DNA of 40,466 nt from Chloroflexota bacterium (GCA_009693165.1 SHXX01000012.1:1-40466), one strand, 5' to 3'. Shown: positions 32,031-39,958, counted from the stretch's first letter. Made by a program: numbers and translations. Notes: generated from the letters alone by a model not told the origin.

Positions 32031-32611
32031 TCAGGTACCTTCCTTGTTGCCTGGCTACCAGTCGTCTCGGTTGCAGAGGTGCCGCTGTCGACTTCACCTT
32101 CAGCCTCAAGAAGTTGGACCAAGGTCGACAGACCACGCGCGATCACGTCCTGCTGGCCAGCAGTGCCTCGCGCCAGGGCGTCGGCAAGGACGGCACGACG
32201 TGCCTCCCATGGTCGGTCGACGATGTCGTGACCCTCGGGGGTCAACGCGGTGCGCACAACGCGCCGGTCGTTCTGACACGTCGTACGCGTTACGAGTCCC
32301 GCCCTCACAAGCCGGTCAACGGTCTCAGTCGCACTGGGCTGACTGATCTGCATCGCTTCCGCGACGCTGCCAACTGGCATCGGTTCGCTACGACCCAGAA
32401 GGAAAAGGACTCTTAACTGGGGCATTGTCAGCCCGGCGGCCCAGTCGGCGGGGTCGGCGGCGCGAAGTGCCCGTCCGACCCGCCGGTAGTGCCCGACGAT
32501 TTCATCGATCAGTGAAGGATTGGCAACCGTCGGGTGATCGGTCCCCTCGGCGTCGCCGGCCACGTGTTCCTGAAACGATGAAGAGGGCTGGTGGTTCTTT
32601 ATGGCGGTCAC
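32027..32611 (-). CDS. MarR family transcriptional regulator
   Basis: 194 residues from GTG 32611 (GGAG 5 nt upstream). The winged-helix core is clear: SLIDEIVGHYRRVGRAL, LTMPQLRVLFLLG, VGSVAEAMQISQPSATETVDRLVRAGLVTRTTCQNDRRVVRTALTPEGHDIVD, with the DxR wing motif (NDRRVV). Terminal tails are low-complexity. It heads an operon with two ABC exporter genes and overlaps the first by 4 nt. Two 11-bp direct repeats in its own promoter are the obvious candidate operators, so the likely circuit is autorepression relieved by a ligand that the exporter removes. A longer in-frame stretch back to 32908 runs into the upstream gene and is not believed. Confidence 0.9.
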   Translation of the reverse strand: MTAIKNHQPSSSFQEHVAGDAEGTDHPTVANPSLIDEIVGHYRRVGRALRAADPADWAAGLTMPQLRVLFLLGRSEPMPVGSVAEAMQISQPSATETVDRLVRAGLVTRTTCQNDRRVVRTALTPEGHDIVDRPWEARRAVLADALARGTAGQQDVIARGLSTLVQLLEAEGEVDSGTSATETTGSQATRKVPE

Positions 32612-32676
32612 GGGGTCTCCAGAGCGAACCTGGTGGTGTAGCTCGGCGCAACCGTCGGGTCGACCATGCCTTGCAA

Positions 32677-32706
32677 ATGATAGGTCAACCCTTACTGATT
32701 GGTCAA
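32677..32706 (-). promoter_or_regulatory. MarR-operon promoter with paired direct repeats
   Basis: On the minus strand TTGACC (32706 to 32701) and TATCAT (32682 to 32677) form a good -35/-10 pair with an 18-nt spacer. On the plus strand TGATAGGTCAA (32678-32688) and TGATTGGTCAA (32696-32706) are two copies differing at one base with an 18-bp period, one over the -10 and one over the -35. Predicted leader is about 59 nt. The period is close to two helical turns, so two regulator dimers or one extended dimer could bind the same face. Confidence 0.6.
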
Positions 32707-32729
32707 GCCGATGGAAAATTGGCGTTGTG

Positions 32730-33356
32730 TCACGGGAGCGCCGAACGCATGCCATGACATTCCCGGAGGACGGCGCTCCACCGATGGCGATGGTCCGGCC
32801 CCCGGTCACCGTCGGGCGCGTAGACCGGAGTGAACCCGAGTGCGAGGTAAGAGCGCACCGCGGCGATGCGAAAGTCATCGGTCTCAAGCATCGCGTCCGT
32901 GTCGCCACGACTGGCCATCACCATCAGGGCCGCCAGAGACACGGCGCGACCGAGACCTCGTCCTCGATAGTCGGGCAAGGCCCCAACCATGTGGAGGTAC
33001 CCACGCGCAGGATGTCCAGCAGTCGCCACGCGCCACATTGTCGCCGATGCGACTGGGATTTGGTGTGGCGTGGTGGTGTCGCAGATCAGGAAGCACCCGG
33101 ACGGGGTGAACTCAGCACGGTCAATGAGTTTTTCGCGCACCCGGTGGACCAACCAGCCCCCGGATGTGTGAATGCCTCCCGGACTGTCCATGATTGCGCC
33201 CCACGCCACTTCGTCACCGTCCTGCCACGTCCTCAGGAGAAAACCCGGTGGTACGTCGATATCCGGGAGGTGGTCCAGGTGCGGGCGCAGCATCTGCAGT
33301 TGACGAGGGCGAGCCGGAGTGCCCGGAAGAGGATTTTCGCTGGAATGGTCAGTCAC
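32730..33356 (-). CDS. GNAT family acetyltransferase
   Basis: 208 residues. The acetyl-CoA binding region is YLHMVGALPDYRGRGLGRAVSLAALMVMASRG, with the GNAT motif A R-G-R-G-L-G and the following ETDDFRIAAVRSYLALGFTPVY (motif B). The N-terminal LQMLRPHLDHLPDIDVPPGFLLRTWQDGDEVAWGAIMD resembles GNATs of the mycothiol-synthase-like type. Substrate unknown. Start GTG 33356 has AGGA about 9 nt upstream. It is followed after 118 nt by the MarR gene, which has its own promoter. A 55-nt gap separates it from the oxidoreductase gene upstream, so it could be read with that gene. Confidence 0.8.
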   Translation of the reverse strand: MTDHSSENPLPGTPARPRQLQMLRPHLDHLPDIDVPPGFLLRTWQDGDEVAWGAIMDSPGGIHTSGGWLVHRVREKLIDRAEFTPSGCFLICDTTTPHQIPVASATMWRVATAGHPARGYLHMVGALPDYRGRGLGRAVSLAALMVMASRGDTDAMLETDDFRIAAVRSYLALGFTPVYAPDGDRGPDHRHRWSAVLRECHGMRSALP

Positions 33357-33411
33357 TGGCGTTCATCCTGTCATCGGGGATGTTTCAGCGCAAGTCGCCC
33401 GGTCCGACGCG

Positions 33412-34533
33412 TCAGATGACAGGTACCCGCAGTGGCGTGCCTCCGGCTTCGATGGATGCCTCCGAAACCAAACCCGGAACCGTGTAGGCGAGAGCGCGGT
33501 CGATACCGATTGGCACGGGCGTCCCCTTCAGGATTGCATCGGCGAATGTGTGTGCGACCCAGAAGTCACCTCCACCATGGCCTGCCGAGGTGGCTGCTTG
33601 GGCCAGCGGACCAGTCATCCACCCGGGAAGTGCCTCCTCATGGTCCCAAAGCGAACCCCACCGACGAGAGCCCTTCGGGTCGGGAGCGTTCTCACCGAAC
33701 CAGACCACTGGATGCGGTGCACTACCCCGGGCAGCTTCGTAGACGCCAAGTGTCCCTTGGACTTGGTACCACGAAGCGCCTTCCGGTCGGTTACTCATCA
33801 TGTCAAGACGAATACGGACGAGCCCTCCATTCGCGAGGTTGCAGATCATCAGGCAACTGTCGTCGTGAGGCAAGCCAGGGTCAGTCCACACCCCGGTCCC
33901 GTGGCAGGCAACCGTCTCGACGCGGGAGTCCGGTCCGAACCAGTCGAGTACCGGGCCGAGGCTGTGGGTTGCGTAGGTTGCCCCTCGCTTTCCAACTTGC
34001 CATGTCGCACGCCACGTCGGCGTTCCGTCCGCATTTCTATGAAGATGTTTGACATCGTGAAGGTACTCGCCCTCGGCGTAATACAGGCGACCGAACCGGC
34101 CCGAAGACGCGAGGGCACGGACGAGGACAAGTTCGCGACGGAAGCAGGCGTTTTCCGCAAGCATGTACTGCACACCGGATAGGGCTGCACGCTGGGCGGT
34201 GGACGCGAGGACGCGGCATTCGTTGATGGTGACGGCAGCCGTTACCTCGCAAAGGGCATGAATACCCATGCCGAGGGCGATGATGCTCTGTTCGGCGTGA
34301 AGGTCCATGGGGGTACCGATGGCGACGGCATCTGGTCGGGCATCGGCTAGCATCCGGCCGTAGTCAGAATACCTGGCCTCTGCGCTCACTCCGGCTCGGG
34401 TTCCCAAGGCATCCCGGGCGGACGCGTCGCGTTCGCACACGGCCACTATCCGCACGCCAGGTGTCGCTGAGAACCCAGCGATGAACGCGCCCGCCCGCTT
34501 CCCTACGAGTGCCACGCCAAGTGTCTCGCGCAT
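33412..34533 (-). CDS. Gfo/Idh/MocA family oxidoreductase lacking the EKP lysine
   Basis: 373 residues from ATG 34533 (GGAGG about 5 nt upstream). An N-terminal Rossmann domain begins LGVALVGKRAGAFIAGFSATPGVRIVAVCERD, a degenerate form of the usual GxGxxG loop. The motif that normally reads E-K-P, with the catalytic Lys, is C-E96-V97-T98 here. A candidate partner His is H190 in YATHSLGPVLDWFG, and the C-terminal domain has GHGGGDFWVAHTFADAI, the Gly-His motif shared with NAD-dependent glycosidase-like members (GH109 type). This E-V-T form is, as I recall, shared by a subgroup of the family, so loss of Lys may be a class feature and not decay. Likely acts on a sugar or cyclitol; direction unknown. 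Divergent from the unknown gene at 34686. Confidence 0.85.
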   Translation of the reverse strand: MRETLGVALVGKRAGAFIAGFSATPGVRIVAVCERDASARDALGTRAGVSAEARYSDYGRMLADARPDAVAIGTPMDLHAEQSIIALGMGIHALCEVTAAVTINECRVLASTAQRAALSGVQYMLAENACFRRELVLVRALASSGRFGRLYYAEGEYLHDVKHLHRNADGTPTWRATWQVGKRGATYATHSLGPVLDWFGPDSRVETVACHGTGVWTDPGLPHDDSCLMICNLANGGLVRIRLDMMSNRPEGASWYQVQGTLGVYEAARGSAPHPVVWFGENAPDPKGSRRWGSLWDHEEALPGWMTGPLAQAATSAGHGGGDFWVAHTFADAILKGTPVPIGIDRALAYTVPGLVSEASIEAGGTPLRVPVI

Positions 34534-34554
34534 TCCTGCCTCCCGCCCGTTTGT

Positions 34555-34565
34555 GTGACCGTCAC
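34555..34565. promoter_or_regulatory. 11-bp palindrome in the divergent intergenic region of the accessory cluster
   Basis: GTGAC-C-GTCAC is a perfect odd-centred palindrome 21 nt before the oxidoreductase start, close to a TATATC hexamer on the minus strand (34572 to 34567). It lies between the oxidoreductase and the 586-residue protein gene, so a bound regulator could control both. Short, so chance is possible. Confidence 0.3.
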
Positions 34566-34685
34566 GATATACCCCGTGGCTCACATTGGCGATGGGTTGA
34601 AACTGCGTCGGTGGGTCTGACGCGCTACGATGGCTGGCATCCGCGGGGACGCTTCGGTATCCCGTCCCGGGTGTTGAGAGGCGGA

Positions 34686-36446
34686 ATGGCTGCGATGAAT
34701 GGTCGGACTTCGGCGCGGACCGGATCACGTTTCACCCCGGCACCCGGTACGGGGTTTGTCCCGGGTGGCGTTGGCCGGATGCAGGAGGCCCTCATTGGGG
34801 CGGACTATCGTCGGACCGCCGGTGAGTTCACGGGCCTGATCAAGGAAGGGCAATCGATGCCCGAGCTTGTCAGGCACGCCTTGAATGTTGCGGCCCCCTA
34901 TCTGACCGTCCCGTCGCACGTGATGGTTGCCGAGAATGGTGAGTACAGCAACGTCAACTATGACCACTGCGTCCTTGGACTTCGCGCCTCGCGTCGTCTG
35001 TTGCCGTACTTGCCTTCCGGACACCGCCAACTCGCGATGGCGCAGGCAGTCTGGTACATGCCTCAGGGTCTCGATGTCTGGGACCAGTTGCTGTGCGAGT
35101 TTCCGGGCCACTATGCGCGGGACGACAAGAAGTGTGGTCTGCGCCCCGGTGGCACTGATGAACATGGGTCCGACAGGTTCGACGGTCCCGCATGGAACGC
35201 ACCCAAGGCGTGGTTCGACACTGACCATGAACCTGATAGAACCGGGACATGGGCAGACCGGCTGCGTCGGCTGCAGGAGCGGATCCTCGAAGGCGACCGG
35301 CACGGTTCGTATCGGGTTTCGCTGGGCTTGCGACGTGAAGCCGATCCAATCGTCCGACGCCAACTTGAGGCGCAGTTACTGTTCTGCGGGATCATCGACC
35401 TGCAGGACACATTGCAGACCCGCAAACTGCAGAACATCGGCCACAAGGCCCTGCGTGCCCGCGCAGCGGTTGACCTGACAAGCCTGGTTGGTTGGGACCA
35501 CGCCGATCCACTGTACTACTGTGTCGTGCCCGACCTCGCGTGCTTCCCACGCCTGTATCCGCTCTTCGACATGACCACGGTCACCCTGACGAACCGGTTC
35601 AAGGGAGACCAGTGGTCCCTCAAGTCTCGGAACGTCGGCCACCTGGATGAAGTCAGTCGCCATCGCCTGACCGCAGCCATGCTCCACGGGAAGCTTGCAG
35701 ACGTGACGGAAGTGATCACCGACTTGCTCGCTGAGGGGGTCCGGGTGATCGAGATTTCCGACGCCATCATTGCGGCGTTTTGTCGTCACCTTGTTGAAGA
35801 GGCTTGGTCGTCCAAATCCTTCTTCCAGATCGGGCACGCGTTTGATTACAGCAATGTGGTGAGCTTCTGGTTGCGTGAGTATGACCATCCCCATCAGGCG
35901 AAGGCGCCCTATTTCCAGGCGGCATTCATTAATGACTGCATTCAGATGAACAAATTTTTCCCGCCCGATCCCGGCAGCCCGCTTTGGGTCGGTGATCCGC
36001 ATGAATACCAGGGATGGGCGGACGGCCTGCCCCTTTCCGATTGCCTGACGCAGGTCCTCGCGGCGACCGAGACCCTCGATTACCCGCATGCCGGGGCGTG
36101 CGTCGAAAGTTACCTGTCCCGGACCCGTGAACGAACCAAACTGCTCCGGACACTCGTCCTCGCCTCATCGAAGTTGCAGAACGATCCACACCAGCAACGT
36201 CATGCGGCATCGATGGTTGAGGAGTGGGAACAGACGACCGCTGGCGACGATGCGCGGGACACGATGCTTCGCGCGTGGGTGAAGTATGTCGCCGGGGGGG
36301 CGAAACGCACGACCGACCTCGAGTGTGTTCGGATGTTCGAGGCTGGCCTTGGACTGAATTCGTCGGTCATCCGTACTCCAGACCATCTTCAGACGGATCG
36401 CGGGGTCATGGGCCTGACGCTTTCAAGACCAGTCGAGATGCCGTGA
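34686..36446 (+). CDS. Uncharacterised 586-residue protein of an accessory hydrolase/oxidoreductase cluster
   Basis: I do not recognise this family. From ATG 34686 (GAGG about 5 nt upstream) it is 586 residues with no signal peptide or membrane segment, so cytoplasmic. The composition looks mostly helical. Regions that look conserved by their density of aromatic, His and Asp residues: NVNYDHCVLGLRASRRLLPYLP (89-110), AVWYMPQGLDVWDQ (121-134), LQDTLQTRKLQNIGHKALRARA (239-260), GWDHADPLYYCVVPDLACFPRLYPLFD (269-295), FFQIGHAFDYSNVVSFWLREYDHPHQAK (379-406) and DYPHAGACVESYLSRTRERTKLLR (465-488). His 94, 253, 272, 384, 401, 403 and 468 are possible metal or catalytic ligands. Divergent from one Gfo/Idh gene and followed by another plus two esterase-like genes, which suggests a catabolic role. 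Upstream frame (from 34509) would overlap the divergent gene and is unlikely. Confidence 0.85.
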   Translation: MAAMNGRTSARTGSRFTPAPGTGFVPGGVGRMQEALIGADYRRTAGEFTGLIKEGQSMPELVRHALNVAAPYLTVPSHVMVAENGEYSNVNYDHCVLGLRASRRLLPYLPSGHRQLAMAQAVWYMPQGLDVWDQLLCEFPGHYARDDKKCGLRPGGTDEHGSDRFDGPAWNAPKAWFDTDHEPDRTGTWADRLRRLQERILEGDRHGSYRVSLGLRREADPIVRRQLEAQLLFCGIIDLQDTLQTRKLQNIGHKALRARAAVDLTSLVGWDHADPLYYCVVPDLACFPRLYPLFDMTTVTLTNRFKGDQWSLKSRNVGHLDEVSRHRLTAAMLHGKLADVTEVITDLLAEGVRVIEISDAIIAAFCRHLVEEAWSSKSFFQIGHAFDYSNVVSFWLREYDHPHQAKAPYFQAAFINDCIQMNKFFPPDPGSPLWVGDPHEYQGWADGLPLSDCLTQVLAATETLDYPHAGACVESYLSRTRERTKLLRTLVLASSKLQNDPHQQRHAASMVEEWEQTTAGDDARDTMLRAWVKYVAGGAKRTTDLECVRMFEAGLGLNSSVIRTPDHLQTDRGVMGLTLSRPVEMP

Positions 36447-36452
36447 CCTGAA

Positions 36453-36501
36453 ATCACCGCGACAACGATGCAGGCGCATCATCGGCCATTTTGGCGGTGA
36501 T
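36453..36501. promoter_or_regulatory. Inverted repeat upstream of the second oxidoreductase gene
   Basis: ATCACCGC (36453-36460) and GCGGTGAT (36494-36501) are perfect 8-bp arms separated by 33 nt. The downstream arm ends 3 nt before the -10-like TATGAT. The arms could be two half-sites for a regulator or the base of an RNA structure after the preceding gene. No T-run follows. Confidence 0.35.
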
Positions 36502-36504
36502 AGG

Positions 36505-36510
36505 TATGAT
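36505..36510 (+). promoter_or_regulatory. -10 hexamer TATGAT for the downstream oxidoreductase-hydrolase genes
   Basis: TATGAT matches the -10 consensus at five of six bases. It would place a start of transcription near 36517, giving a leader of about 36 nt that includes the Shine-Dalgarno GGGAG 8 nt before ATG 36553. A matching -35 is not evident. Confidence 0.4.
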
Positions 36511-36552
36511 CGCGCACCGCGGGATGGCCGTTACGGCCCGGGAGAACTTGGA

Positions 36553-37716
36553 ATGAGGCGCATCGGGGTAGTCGGGTTTGGTCGTCGACTGCAGCACATG
36601 GTCAAAGTTGTCCAGCGAAATGACCCTGACGCAGTCGTCACCGCGATTGTTGACCCGGATTCCGACGCGCGTCGTGCCGAGTTTCCGGACGTGCTTGGGT
36701 CGGCGGCTTCGTTTTCGACCATTGAAAAGATGCTTGACGCCGGGAACCTTGACGGCGTCATGGTCGGGACGCGATGCGATCTCCACACCCCGGTGGCGGT
36801 CGAGGCACTGGCCAGCAACATTCCCCTTTTCCTGGAAAAGCCGGTCGCGATTGATTGGGACCAGTTCCATCGCCTGAGCAACGCACTTTCAGCGAGCAAA
36901 AGCCCGACGGTTGTCGGGTTTCCACTGCGGGTCTCCCCACTTTGCGAACTCGCGGCGCGCATTGTGCGCAGTGGCACGCTCGGGACCCTGGCCCAGGTGC
37001 AGGCGGTGAACAATGTTCCGGCCTACTCGATTGGCTACTACATGGGTTGGATGCGCGACGAGACCCAGACTGGTGGCCTCTGGTTGCAAAAGGCGACCCA
37101 CGACTTCGATTACTTGCTCTCACTGCTTGGCGACGGCGAACTTGCCGGCCAACCGGCCCGCGTCATTGCGATGGAGTCCAAGCAGGTCTTCCGGGGCGAT
37201 CGGCCCGCCGGTTTGCACTGCCGCGACTGTGACATCCGGCACGAATGCGTGGAGAGTCCGTACTTGCCTGGAAGCGCTCGGTCGCACCAGACTGGTCGGG
37301 CGGCGGCAAGCCTGCAATGCGCCTTCGCGGTCGACACCGGGAACCATGACAGTGCAAGCGCGCTGATCCAGTTCGAGTCTGGCCTGCACGTGAACTACAC
37401 CCAGAACTTCGTGACCCGCCGTGGCGCCGCGGTCCGGGGTGCGACGGTGATTGGGCACGACGCGACGTTGTCGTTCGATTGGTATCGCGACGAGTTGGTC
37501 GTGCATCACCACCACGAGGCGCGGGTTGAGCGGCATTCCTACGGAAAAGGGGACGAAGGCCACGGCCACCACGGTGGGGACGACGAACTTGGTCGTGACT
37601 TCATCAAGGCGATGGCTGGAAGGACTTCATCCCGGGCGTCATTGGCCATCGGGCTTGCGAGTGCCCGGCTCTGCCTCAGGGCCCGTGACGCCGCACGGGC
37701 GACGGGGTCGCACTGA
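36553..37716 (+). CDS. Gfo/Idh/MocA family oxidoreductase with cysteine cluster
   Basis: 387 residues. The Rossmann half has VVGFGRRLQHMVKVVQ, VGTRCDLHTPVAVEAL and the catalytic motif E95-K96-P97 (LFLEKPVAI). The second domain has the catalytic-region motif KATHDFDYLLSLLG with H183 and D184. An inserted C-x2-C-x5-C cluster (C223, C226, C232) may bind a metal; such inserts occur in a known subset of the family. Near the C-terminus there is a His-rich stretch (VVHHHHEARVERH, then GHGHHGGDD, about residues 317-344). Probable role: NAD(P)-dependent oxidation or epimerisation of a sugar or inositol-like substrate. GGGAG lies 8 nt before the ATG. Followed by an SGNH hydrolase gene after about 43 nt. 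Confidence 0.88.
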   Translation: MRRIGVVGFGRRLQHMVKVVQRNDPDAVVTAIVDPDSDARRAEFPDVLGSAASFSTIEKMLDAGNLDGVMVGTRCDLHTPVAVEALASNIPLFLEKPVAIDWDQFHRLSNALSASKSPTVVGFPLRVSPLCELAARIVRSGTLGTLAQVQAVNNVPAYSIGYYMGWMRDETQTGGLWLQKATHDFDYLLSLLGDGELAGQPARVIAMESKQVFRGDRPAGLHCRDCDIRHECVESPYLPGSARSHQTGRAAASLQCAFAVDTGNHDSASALIQFESGLHVNYTQNFVTRRGAAVRGATVIGHDATLSFDWYRDELVVHHHHEARVERHSYGKGDEGHGHHGGDDELGRDFIKAMAGRTSSRASLAIGLASARLCLRARDAARATGSH

Positions 37717-37759
37717 CGGTGTCGCTTCGACGATTGACCGTCCGTGAGGATCGTTGCCA

Positions 37760-38785
37760 ATGCAATCAATAGCGCTGAATGATCCGCGTCTGAGCTGGGA
37801 CGGTGCGGTCGGGGTCACCCACGATCCGGACGGGTCGCGTGGTTGGCGAATGCCTCCCGGGGAACGTGATGTCTGGCACCCGGAACTCGTCCTCCGGGCG
37901 GCAATGCCTGCCGGCGTACGAATACGGTTCGTCACTGACGCAACGGAAGTCACGGGGACGGTCGAGGCTGGCCAGGAGAGCAGTCCGATCGATATCGTCG
38001 CCGACGGACGTTTGGTCACGACTTTGCCGGTTGTCGGATCGTCGTCGTTCAGGTGCGACTACCTGCCTGCGGGAACCAAGGTTCTTGAAATCTGGTTGCC
38101 CCAGTTCGGCCCGTTTGCAATGACTGGATTGACCCTGTCCGAGGGTGCGACGGTCAGTGCAGTGACCGATGATGGGCCACGCTGGGTCACGTACGGAAGT
38201 TCGATCACCCAGTGCCGCGCCGCGCCGTCCCCGACGTTGACGTGGCCGGCAATTGTGGCGCGCGAGGCGGGTCTCAACCTCACGTGCCTCGGTTACGGAG
38301 GACAGTGCCATTTGGACATCGGTGTCGCCAGGTTGATGCGGTCTCTGCCTGCGTCGTACATCTCACTATGTTCCGGCATCAACATCTACGGGGCCGCAAG
38401 TCTTGGCCCGCGCGCATTCCGCACGACCCTCGCGGGGTTTGTGCAGATTGTTCGGGAGGGCCACCCGGTGACACCGATCGCCTTGATCTCACCGATCTGG
38501 GGTGTCCACCGTGAAACCGAGGTGAACCAGGTTGGGTTCACGCTTGCATCGATGCGCGACGAGGTACAGGCCGTAGTGGCCGTCTTGCGTTCCCGTGGCG
38601 ACCGCCATATCCACTATGTGGACGGCCAGACCCTGTTCGGTGCCAGTTCGGCACATCTCCTACCTGACGACCTGCACCCGAACGGTGAGGGGTATCGGGT
38701 TCTGGCGTCAAACTTCCTGACACAGGTTGTCGAACCGTACTTCAGGCCGGCCCGCGCTGATGATGGCCGCGTGCCTCATGCGTGA
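37760..38785 (+). CDS. SGNH/GDSL-type esterase with N-terminal beta domain
   Basis: 341 residues. The first ~130 residues form a likely beta-sandwich (as in SsfX3 and CE2-type esterases). The hydrolase domain follows with block I TYGSSIT (nucleophile S148), block II LGYGGQ, block III SGINIY (N208) and block V DDLHPNGEGY (D303, H306). All four catalytic blocks are intact. No signal peptide, so the substrate is probably processed in the cytoplasm. Likely removes acyl groups (for example acetyl) from a carbohydrate or similar compound. Start: ATG 37760 with GAGG 10 nt upstream; TTG 37754 is possible. It sits between an oxidoreductase and a serine hydrolase gene, all same strand and closely spaced. 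Confidence 0.87.
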   Translation: MQSIALNDPRLSWDGAVGVTHDPDGSRGWRMPPGERDVWHPELVLRAAMPAGVRIRFVTDATEVTGTVEAGQESSPIDIVADGRLVTTLPVVGSSSFRCDYLPAGTKVLEIWLPQFGPFAMTGLTLSEGATVSAVTDDGPRWVTYGSSITQCRAAPSPTLTWPAIVAREAGLNLTCLGYGGQCHLDIGVARLMRSLPASYISLCSGINIYGAASLGPRAFRTTLAGFVQIVREGHPVTPIALISPIWGVHRETEVNQVGFTLASMRDEVQAVVAVLRSRGDRHIHYVDGQTLFGASSAHLLPDDLHPNGEGYRVLASNFLTQVVEPYFRPARADDGRVPHA

Positions 38786-38806
38786 CGCCCTTTTGGAAGG
38801 AATTGA

Positions 38807-39958
38807 ATGCCCATCGTCTCCGCCATCCAGTCGGCCTCGACCCTAGCCCTGCAGGAAGCCATTGCCCAATTCGGTGAAATTGGCTTGCAGGTCGCGGTAA
38901 TCCATCGGGGCGCGCTTGTTGTCGATGCAGTCGCCGGCATCGCCGATCTGATCACGGGCCGTCCGGTTGACCATGACACTCTGTTTCTGGTGTTCTCGAA
39001 CTCCAAGGGGGTGACCGCGACGGTCGTTCATCGCTTGGTTGAACGGGGTGAGATGGCGTACGACGCGCCACTTGCCAGGTACTGGCCCGAGTTCGCCAAA
39101 CATGGCAAGGGGAACGTCACGGTGCGGCATGCCCTGAGCCATCGCGCTGGCCTCCCTGAGTTCCGGAATGTGCCGGTCGCTGATTATCCAAGCCTCTTCC
39201 GAACGGGACGGCACCTCGAGGATGCCACCCCAGACTGGGCGCCGGGCGCGTCAATGGCCTATCACAGCATGACGTTCGGAACGCTTCTTGGCCGGGCAGT
39301 CGAGGGAGCCACCGGCATGCCTTTTGGTGATGTCATGCGCGCCGAGGTGGCACACCCTTTGGGTCTGCAGGATATCTGGTTCGGTGTCCCGGCAGACGAC
39401 TCTGTGACCCGGCGTATTGCAACCCTTGAAGCTGCGCATGACCCGGACCCGTCGACCGGTCTTGGACCAATGACCCATGCGGAACACGCCGACCGGGCGC
39501 AGTCTGCTTTGGATTTCAATACGACTGAGGCCCACACCGGTTGCATGCCCGCAGCCGGGCTGATCACGAATGCACGTACTCTCGTGCGGCATTACGGCGC
39601 GATGAGAGAAGGAGGGTTGGACGGGGTCCAGCTACTGAACCCATCGACAATCGCCCAGGCGACAGTCCCCTACTCTGGTGCCGATGGTGCGCATGTCGCA
39701 TGGACGACGCGCATGGGTCTTGGGTACGCGCTGGGTGCTGCGACACATCCGTTCTGTGGCTTCCCAACGGTTGCGCCCTGGCCGGATGCCTTCGGTCATA
39801 CCGGGCTTGGTGGGTCGATATCGACGTACTGCCCTTCACATGACTTGGCTGTGGTGATGACGAAGAATGCGCTTGCACCCTCGCGGTTCAGTTTCCGAGC
39901 GTGGGACCATGTCTTGCGGGCAATTGCCGGTGCATTGGGCCTCGACTACGACGGGTGA
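38807..39958 (+). CDS. Beta-lactamase-fold serine hydrolase (esterase EstB-like)
   Basis: 383 residues, class C beta-lactamase / penicillin-binding-protein fold used by many esterases. Catalytic motifs: S64-x-x-K67 in LVFSNSKGV, Y152-H-S in MAYHSMTFG, and HTG in FGHTGLGGS near the C-terminus. LSHRAGLPEF and WAPGASMAYHS are family landmarks. No signal peptide is seen, which argues against antibiotic resistance and for a cytoplasmic esterase or transesterase role in the same pathway as the SGNH enzyme. AAGGA lies 5 nt before ATG 38807; 21 nt separate it from the SGNH gene. Last gene of the run; a gene remnant abuts on the other strand. Confidence 0.9.
   Translation: MPIVSAIQSASTLALQEAIAQFGEIGLQVAVIHRGALVVDAVAGIADLITGRPVDHDTLFLVFSNSKGVTATVVHRLVERGEMAYDAPLARYWPEFAKHGKGNVTVRHALSHRAGLPEFRNVPVADYPSLFRTGRHLEDATPDWAPGASMAYHSMTFGTLLGRAVEGATGMPFGDVMRAEVAHPLGLQDIWFGVPADDSVTRRIATLEAAHDPDPSTGLGPMTHAEHADRAQSALDFNTTEAHTGCMPAAGLITNARTLVRHYGAMREGGLDGVQLLNPSTIAQATVPYSGADGAHVAWTTRMGLGYALGAATHPFCGFPTVAPWPDAFGHTGLGGSISTYCPSHDLAVVMTKNALAPSRFSFRAWDHVLRAIAGALGLDYDG

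Noticed and set aside
32612-32908. Longer MarR reading frame starting at 32908
   Set aside because: It runs through the promoter with the direct repeats and into the upstream acetyltransferase gene; GTG 32611 has a well-placed GGAG.
34509-34685. In-frame extension of the 586-residue protein to an earlier ATG at 34509
   Set aside because: It would overlap the divergent oxidoreductase start and cover the promoter region and palindrome; the added residues look random, and ATG 34686 has a ribosome site.
38807-39958. Antibiotic-resistance beta-lactamase
   Set aside because: Has the SxxK/YxS/HTG layout but no export signal and sits in a metabolic cluster, so an esterase-type serine hydrolase is more likely.
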